Under the pieces are notes generated by a model. It did not search any database and was not told where the DNA came from. It saw only the letters and a program-made list of their open reading frames with translations. Shown piece after piece: positions 57,361 to 64,000 of a DNA stretch of 64,000 nt (positions are counted from its first letter, which is position 1; every line of letters begins with the position of its first letter). A program made the translations under genes and the position numbers. Origin of the DNA: Hygrophila difformis (taxonomy: Eukaryota > Streptophyta > Magnoliopsida > Lamiales > Acanthaceae); contig JAOANR010000002.1 of NCBI GenBank assembly GCA_030278955.1, positions 29,958,678-30,022,677 of the forward strand, read 5' to 3'.

Positions 57361-58426
57361 ATTCTCCTTCGAGGATTTGCTCCTTTAAAGCCGCCGTGGA
57401 GTTTTCCTAGCCAAACTTTACAGATCCTTCGAGACTTAGCTTTATCAATCTGACAAAGTTTTCTTTATCAAGATCCAGGGTTGTTTCTGCGATCGTCATT
57501 GAGGCTACCCATTTGTCGATCATCTCCTCGATGTTTCGGAAGTCGATAAGGTCGAGGTTCAGTGTTATTCCGTATGGATTTAGTGGTTGTAGCATCGTTT
57601 TGGCCCACGGTGCGCATTCTGGTGCTCTACTCGGGTTTCGTCCTGGGTTACCCCGGGATACCTGTTCGTGTGAAAGTATGTACCTTCTCTCATTGGAACA
57701 TCAGGCGGTCCTTCGTGGGTCACGTTGGATCCTGATTCTTCCGCATAACCCAACTAAAGAACTTCATAGGGTTTTACATTAACCAGATCCATAATTCCAA
57801 GCTGGGAAAACGATTCTGCAAGTTCTTGTAGATCTGATAGATCTGCTCTGGAAGCACTCATTTGATTGTTTTCAGGACATCAATCATCAGTTTTTCTTAT
57901 GATTTTTGCTTTGGGACCATGGTTGCTTTACCTTTTTGGTGTAAAGCTTGTACCGGTCCAAATGCATCTCTAATATTTGCTTGGTTCTTCTTGGAAGATC
58001 CAGGAATATCCTTCTGCCTTTTCTTGATATCCGAAATGTTAAATTTCAGATTCAAAATTTTCTTTTTTAGATCTTGAAATCTGTAGCTTGATTCAAGTTA
58101 TCTATTTCTCCAGGTAAAATCAATACCCAGTTACCATAATCTTGAATCGTCTTTTGGATTTCCCTTAAGTCCTATGAGACCTTAGAGCTATCCGAATCGA
58201 TTTCTTTCCAATCAGTTCCACTCATTTTTATGGAAAGAAATACTTTTAATAGTATCTTGTGTCTTGGACAAGTTCAAGAATTTCATCTGGAAATTTCTAA
58301 TCTTTATTTCTAAATTTTGAAAATAACTCGTAGGTTTCAAATTATTTGAATCCATAAAATAATTAAGTCTTCACCATTAAGAGATAAAATATTATAAATA
58401 ATTTAATTAATATGTTGTTTAATAAA
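57361..58426 (-). pseudogene. Endogenous pararetrovirus, coat-protein region, N-terminal part
   Basis: The minus-strand open segment 57407-57595 (with a block NIEEMIDKWVASMTIAE) resembles the conserved coat-protein core of Caulimoviridae. Upstream, about 57870-58080 is lysine-rich and helical in character, as expected for the N-terminal region of the coat-protein ORF. A TAG stands at a probable tryptophan codon near 57407. The frame runs to 57361 and continues on the other side of element E at 24798. Several other breaks are present. Confidence 0.7.
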
Positions 58427-58445
58427 ACCTAGGTTCTGATGTCAA
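58427..58445 (-). other. Decayed tRNA-Met primer site of the pararetrovirus
   Basis: On the minus strand TTGACATCAGAACCTAGGTT. Compared with the caulimovirid consensus TGGTATCAGAGCC it differs by three transitions. It lies just upstream of the coat-protein ORF and so marks the conventional start of the viral genome map. Confidence 0.6.
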
Positions 58446-59189
58446 TTTCAAGCACTTCAGATGTCATTTATATAATGAAAATTTAAGTTTATTGAAAGAG
58501 GACTAAGGTGTACAAAGTCAAACTTTTCTAGGGTTTAAGTGAAAGAAATGAAAAGTTGTTAGGGTCATTTATTAATTTCAAATAGGTCCTATGGCATAAT
58601 TTTTATAAAACTGTGTTTCTAATGGTCTGTTTTCTTAATTGCAACTCTTTATGGGGAATAGCCTCATTGTTGTGGCCATTTTTAACAATTAACCCGAATT
58701 CAGAATGACCGTGTGTTTTCTCCAAAATAATTTTGTCTTTTCATATTTATTTATATACTATATTAATATAATAATAATATAAATACATTCTTCCATTTCT
58801 AAAACGGTTGTTTGGTTCGTCGGGCCCCCTATCCATCCCTCTATCCGTTTATAATTTGTGTGGTATGGGCTCCCATTATTTTTTAGTTGTAAAGTTAATC
58901 ACGGATCTTGAATAAACAATTTAGATACTTATTTGATGCGGCAGACGACATAACTAAGTTGAAGATAAGAAGATTTTCTTGGAGTAAATTAGTTTCTCTC
59001 CCTTGACCTCCTCTTACGTAGTAGAAAGAGATGGAATAGTCCGCATACATTAATTGGTGGAGAGAGGACTAATTTATATTGATAGGCTTTAATTCTGGTA
59101 CGTCCATCAAATACCAAATCTAATATCAAATCTACAGCTTAGATTTGCTTAACTACTGTTATCACCAAAGAAATAAGATATCTTACCTG
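58446..59189. other. Unassigned sequence
   Basis: Mixed AT-rich DNA with no supported coding frame. The first few hundred bases may be the viral intergenic region upstream of the primer site (with TATATACTATAT near 58749). The rest may be host or another decayed repeat. Confidence 0.4.
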
Positions 59190-59610
59190 TCCGACCGACC
59201 AGGCCAGGAAGGATAGTCTACCAACTAGATCTATTAGCCTGGCCAAGGAAGAGAGTCTACCAACTAGACATACCTGCCCGCTCGGCCAGGCCAGAGAGAA
59301 TAGTCTACCAACCAGCAATATTGGCCAGGCCAGGGAGGATAGTCTATCAACTAGACCTATTGGCCTGGCCAGGGAAGATAGTATACCAACTAGACCTACC
59401 TGCCAGCCCAGCCAGGCCAGAGAGGATAGTCTACCAACTAGACTTATTTGCCCCTACTAGGTGGATAGTCTACCAACTAGACCTACCTGCCCGCCCGGCC
59501 AGGCCAGAGGGGATAGTCTACCAACTAGATCTACTGCCGTACCAAAGGTCATCACTAGATCTACCCAGGGAGGGTAGTCTAGCAACTTGACCTACCTGCC
59601 CGCCCAACTA
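59190..59610. repeat. Tandem array with GTCTACCAACTAGAC hairpins
   Basis: About ten irregular units of roughly 40-60 bp. Each carries AGTCTACCAACTAGA(C/T), whose core GTCTA-CCAAC-TAGAC is a 5-bp hairpin, separated by GC-rich spacers with GGCCAGGCC or GGCCTGGCC. Several arms are mutated. Confidence 0.8.
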
Positions 59611-59879
59611 GGCTAGAGTCTCGTTAATGAAGGAACAAATATCCAACAAACCACAAAGGACTTACAGAGACTCTACATGAAGGAACCTTACAAAGAGGAG
59701 CAGAACAAAGGTTAAGATCACTTGATTCCAACATACTAGAAAACACTCGTAAGTCATCAATATCGCCAAAGCGGTTACCAGGAGCACTACCAAGTGGTTT
59801 CACGGATGGCGGTTACTGAACAGTCTATAAATCCTGAGCAATTCAGCAGAGAAAGGATGATCAACACCAAGAAGAATAT
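59611..59879. other. Unassigned sequence before the chromodomain remnant
   Basis: No coding frame or repeat that I can support. It is probably decayed retroelement DNA. Confidence 0.35.
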
Positions 59880-60122
59880 CATGACCTTCAGAGAGTGATT
59901 CCATCAGAGGTTATTGAACTAGATGATGACTTTATTTATGAAGAGAGACCAGTTAAGATCTTAGATACTAAAGAACGAGCCACGAGGCGCAAAGTCATTC
60001 GCATGGTCAAGGTCCAATGGTCAAACCACGACGAGAATAATGCTACGTGGAAAACTGAGGCAGAAATGCAGGCCAAGTATCCACAGTTGTTTCTTGAGGC
60101 CGATGCAGCTATGGGGACATAG
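59880..60122 (+). pseudogene. Chromodomain of a Tekay-like integrase (element F remnant)
   Basis: A 75-residue open segment carries VIPSEVIELDDDFIYEERPV and KVQWSNHDENNATWKTEAEM, then AKYPQLF. This is the C-terminal chromodomain of plant chromovirus integrases (Tekay/Del type), which directs insertion to heterochromatin by reading histone marks. Everything upstream (gag to integrase core) is missing. The frame ends at TAG 60120-60122, followed by a normal 3' region, purine tract and LTR start, so this is the genuine 3' end of an element. Confidence 0.85.
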
Positions 60123-60234
60123 TTTTGAAAATGAGTGGGGGAAGATGTCATAGCCATATAGAGATAAGGTAAGAAAAGTATTAATTATATGCAAGTCTCA
60201 CCCTATTTTAATCTTGCACTAGTTATTTGAGTAA

Positions 60235-60271
60235 AACTTCGAGGACGAAGTTTGTTTTTAAGGAGGGTAGA
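60235..60271 (+). other. Pre-tract hairpin and polypurine tract of F
   Basis: AACTTCGAGGACGAAGTT (60235-60252, 7-bp stem, loop AGGA), then AAGGAGGGTAGA (60260-60271), then the LTR start TATAATACCC (TG changed to TA). Confidence 0.8.
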
Positions 60272-60272
60272 T

Positions 60273-60825
60273 TATAATACCCTAAAATTTAGCTGTGTTG
60301 ATAATAACATTCTAAGAAATAATTTAGTATTATTTCGCTATGTTGATAATATCTTTCTACTTAAGAAATTAAATTGAATTGGGAAATAAATTATTTTTTT
60401 CCGGATAAGAGATTTGTTGAAAGAAAGGAATTATTTTCCAAGGGAGAATAATTTAGTCACTAAAAAAATATATTTTATGAGGGAAATATTAAGACAATTA
60501 TTTTTCAAGGGGAAATAATTTTTAGAGGTATATTTTCCAATGAAAAGTATTTTTTCGAATTAAAAAAAAATGAATACATGACAATAGTATTAGTTAGGTA
60601 AGTATTATTTTTCTAACAACCTTTAGATTAAGTATAGTTAAATTTATGAGATTTAACATGAAATTAGCAGTAATCCATAGGGATGGCAAAAAAGCCCATA
60701 CACTATGTTGAAAAGCTAAAACCGAATTTTCGGTTTGGTTTTGGGGAATACTATCAGGGATGGGCCAAGGATTGGGGATATTTTCGGGATTTTATCGGGG
60801 ACGGGGATAGGGATGAGGGAAGTAG
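60273..60825 (+). repeat. Element F 3' LTR, 5' portion
   Basis: Begins TATAATACCCTAAAATTTAGC after the purine tract and runs until a second LTR starts at 60826. The last 60 bases are purine-rich (GGGGACGGGGATAGGGATGA). Confidence 0.65.
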
Positions 60826-62671
60826 TGTAATACCCATAAATTTAGTCGCATTATTATCGCTTGGAAAGAAATGGAATTAAATTCAAGAACGAAAAGAATT
60901 TTAATTCCAAGAACCCGTGAAGTCGGAAATAATTTAAATAAATAAATTATTGCACGGGAGCCAAAAGTGGACGAATTTAAACCCGACGGATCCAAGATTT
61001 CGAATACGAAATAATCTTGAGTCGAAATAGATATAAAAATAGGAATTTATAACCCGAGAATGACCCGAAAAATCGAGCCCGAGAACGTAGGAGGACAGAA
61101 GCCCGAAAGAGATGAGAAAAGGCACGACGGATCGCAAGACCCGGCCCAGGCCGAAGCCCAGGCCGAAGCCCAGGCCGGAGGCCGCGCGGCCTCGGCGCGT
61201 TCCCGTGCCACCACCGCGCCAAGCTGACAGGCTGCGGGGACTCACGCGTTTGGTGATTTTCTTGCCAAAAATTCAACCCTCTACTATGGAAACTCGATCA
61301 ACTTCGGGGAAAAGGTATAGGGGACGATTTTTGGGTGATCCTTACCCCTAATTTCAGATCATATACCCCAACAATTCCCCCCTACCATCCCATATTCTCT
61401 CCCAACTTCATCCAATCCAAAAACCCCAAGTTCTTGAGTTGTGGTTTTTCCGGCGATCAAATCCGATCAAGGTGGACTTGTGGAGCAAGGTTCAAGGCTG
61501 TAGGTAGTTGGTAAGGTGTAGATTAGGATTTTTATCTCTTTAAATCAATCCTTCGATCTAACTACGGAGTATTCTTGCGTTTTCGTTTCCATGGCCAAAG
61601 GAGGAAGGAAACGTGGTGATTAATCCGTTCGTGGCATTCCGTAGGCGGCCGACCACCCCTTAGATGTCCTAGGATTCATACCAAGTAAGTCAATGCCTTA
61701 CGTATCAATTTCGGTGGCTTAGGGACGTTCGTAACACAAGAGTTAATCAAAACATTAAAATCGGACTCAAAAATCTCTTCTTTACGCGTTTTCTGAAATC
61801 CGCCTAAAACTCCTATTTCGATTATCCAAAACGAAAAACCCCAAACTATGATTTTGTTCCTAACACCTTAATCTAGATTGTGTCAAAATTTCAAGTATTT
61901 TTTTTTATCAACGTTGGTCCCTGAAATCACATCTGATATTTTCTGAGTTTTTCCACAAAACCGAAAAAGCTGACAGAATTTCGTGTCCGACCTCTTTGGC
62001 ATTTTTCTAATGGATCCCATCAAAAATAATCTTTGATGTAAAAAAAAAGTTGTAGTTAACTGTCTCAAGAATGTGTCTGTAAAATTTCGTGAGTTTTTGT
62101 TAACTTTTTCGACCTCCGAACGTGATCCGGTTGTTCTGCATTTTTAAAAGAAAATAAGAACAGATTTTACAAATCGGATTTCATGCGTGAATCTGATCTA
62201 TTCTGGAGTGTTTTCGGATAAAATGACTCTAATAAAACTTGTTAATTTTTGTGTCATGTATGTGCCTTTAAATTTTCATAATTTTTGGAGTTCGTTTGCT
62301 AGGCCGAAAACGTGTTTTAAAAACAGTGCGCTGTTACCGGAAATTTGGACAGATTATGCTTTTTAATAAGTTCGTAAAATTTGACTTGTCTCCTTACCTG
62401 ATTTCGAGAAACATAAAACATGAAAGTTGTTCGTTAGAACGTTTTTGATATACTGTGCGAATTTCAAATCGATCGCCTTTAAAATAATTTTTAAACGAAA
62501 AAGGCGCAAACTGTGATGAATATGTATTAAACTTTGTGGATTGTGATTTTCTATACAAACGGACGAGTGTTCCTTCGAATGTTAAAAATAAATTTTCAAA
62601 AATCTCGTTACACTAGGTTGAGAATGATCTCGGTATGTTAGTTAGGGGGTGAGTGCTCTGCAGGGTGCCCC
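60826..62671 (+). repeat. Chromovirus LTR, interrupted by G
   Basis: Starts TGTAATACCCATAAATTTAG. It is plus-oriented and distantly homologous to the reverse complement of the B, C and H LTRs, sharing for example GACGGATCGCAAGACCCGGC and the GC-rich block near 61130-61230. The 3' end of the LTR is not reached before G begins. Confidence 0.75.
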
Positions 62672-64000
62672 TGTAACACCCCGGATTTGGTAACCCAGGC
62701 CGGGATGCCACCGCCAGATCTCCCTAGCAAGACACGTCAATTCGAGCTTGCTAAAGAGATGCAAGGCTATGGGTACTCGAAAGAATTTAAAACATTTTAA
62801 AGAATGAGTCCGGAATAATAATACTTAAATTTAAAATACGAGATAGCAATCATTCATGCACGCAATAGAGTAAGTAATGCAGCGGAAAGTAATCGCGACC
62901 AACATGGTCAAAACTCGGGTTTAACAGGCCCGATTAGATGGTATTAAAAATGCAGGAAATGAAAGTGTTCATGAAAGTCCCCCCAAATGCATGGGCATGC
63001 ATCACTCGACATACTCTGTAGAAGAAAAATAACAATGGGATTATCAGTATAAAAATATACTGAGTAAGTCAATTCCTAACAAAACAATTAAGAGGTTACA
63101 TGTGTTTAATTAAAAATAGATATTTCATGCTTCATTGGAAATATTTAAAATTCATAATCTAACTTCCAGCGGAAAAGCATAATTAATTACACGAGAATAG
63201 AATACAAAATTTAAAGGCATAATTAAGAAGCGTAATTTAAAAGCGTAATAACTAAATACAGCTTAATTAAATACATACACAAGTCATTTAGTATTATCCC
63301 GCTAACTAAGAAGAGGACACCACAAGGGAGATCACTAAAGAGGCAATCTCAAATCGTAGGACCACTAACGAGGCAGACAAAATTTAAAGGCATAATTAAG
63401 AAGCGTAATTTAAAAGTGTGATAAATAAATACAGCTTAATTAAATACACACACAAGTCTTTTAGTATTATCCCGCTAACTAAGAAGAGGACACCACACAA
63501 GGGAGATCACTAACGAGGCAATCTCAAATTGTAGGACCACTAACGAGGCAGTCCAAATAAAAGGGAGACTACTAACGACGCAGTCTCAATAATCGTAGGA
63601 CCACTAACGAGGCAGTCCAAATAAACACAGCGCGCGAGATCACTAACGAGGCAATCTCAGATAGTAGGGAGACCACTAACGAGGCAGTCTCAAAGATAAT
63701 TGTATGAAGATTGGCTCAGCCTAGTGAACGGGATTTTTCGAAAATTTATGTTTGTCGTATAAAAAGATTCAAAATCGCATTTCATAGTTCGAGTTTTTTT
63801 CTCAAGTTCGAAAATTCCAATTCGCCACAGGTTACGCCCTTTTAATTTAAAATTTCATCTTACAGTCAAAAATTCTAAAATTCACCCAGTAGCTTAAAAA
63901 CACCTTTACGAAAAACTTTCATGTTTCGAGTTTCTCCAAATAAGGTTTCGAAGTTGGTCGAAATTTGAGTTTATTACAAGAAGGGTTTTCTACTAGAAAG
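62672..64000 (-). mobile_element. Element G: B-family LTR, partial (runs off window)
   Basis: Starts TGTAACACCCCGGATTTGG at 62672, the LTR 3' end in minus sense. It matches B LTRs at reduced identity. It carries the hairpin array (63328-63691), enlarged by a tandem duplication of about 173 bp (units from about 63204 and 63377). Whether it is solo or part of a full element cannot be seen. Confidence 0.88.
63328..63691 (-). repeat. Hairpin array in G
   Basis: Same fixed order of arms as in B: GAGAT/ATCTC, GGAC/GTCC, GAGAC/GTCTC, GGAC/GTCC, GAGAT/ATCTC, GAGAC/GTCTC. The first unit and a broken second unit appear once more upstream because of the local duplication. The middle CACTAACGAGGCA has few changes. 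Confidence 0.9.

Overview
This is nuclear DNA of a flowering plant, most likely a eudicot, from gene-poor (probably pericentromeric) heterochromatin. Almost the whole window is a nest of Ty3/gypsy LTR retrotransposons. The clues are tRNA-iMet and tRNA-Asp primer sites, chromovirus and Athila-type polyproteins, a plant endogenous pararetrovirus, 5-bp target-site duplications (TSDs) and a PIF/Harbinger-type MITE. I see no bacterial features, no intact single-copy host gene and no RNA gene. A 500-N assembly gap lies at 32240-32739.

The substrate of the left 58 kb is one minus-strand endogenous pararetrovirus (EPRV, Caulimoviridae). It is cut into three pieces: 58446-57361, 24798-22452 and 182-1. 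Read on the minus strand it has a decayed tRNA-Met primer site, a coat-protein region with the family's zinc finger, a movement-protein region and the end of the protease. The RT lies beyond the left edge. Element A (183-22446, plus strand, CRM-like chromovirus, TSD CGTGC) and element E (24799-57360, minus strand, Athila-type with 4.6-kb LTRs, TSD ATTCT) are inserted in it.

Inside A is a MITE (858-1435, TSD TTA) and element B (4500-17616, minus strand, Tekay/Del-type chromovirus). Inside B is solo LTR H (10744-13614, TSD TAAAT). Inside the 5' LTR of E is element C (43900-56072, minus strand, gag-only TR-GAG-like, TSD CAAGA). Inside the 5' LTR of C is element D (50768-55650, an Athila-type LTR derivative, TSD CGCGC). 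The TSDs, all exact except that of B, give the relative order: EPRV, then A and E, then B and C, then H and D. To the right are an unassigned stretch, a tandem array (about 59190-59610), a chromodomain remnant with its LTR (F), a further chromovirus LTR (60826-62671) and a B-family LTR (G) that runs off the right edge.

Three observations stand out. First, E carries, between pol and its 3' LTR, an ORF that reads as a plant F-box protein, with a possible promoter of its own. Second, LTRs of unrelated families each carry arrays of short hairpins in the same general place: covarying 23-nt hairpins with a constant loop in B and G, GAAA-loop hairpins in 28-bp units in C and H, and TCGCGA- or AATTCGAATT-type palindromes in E and D. 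Third, the C/H family has two polypurine tract/LTR-start junctions in series, and the two copies here ended at different ones.
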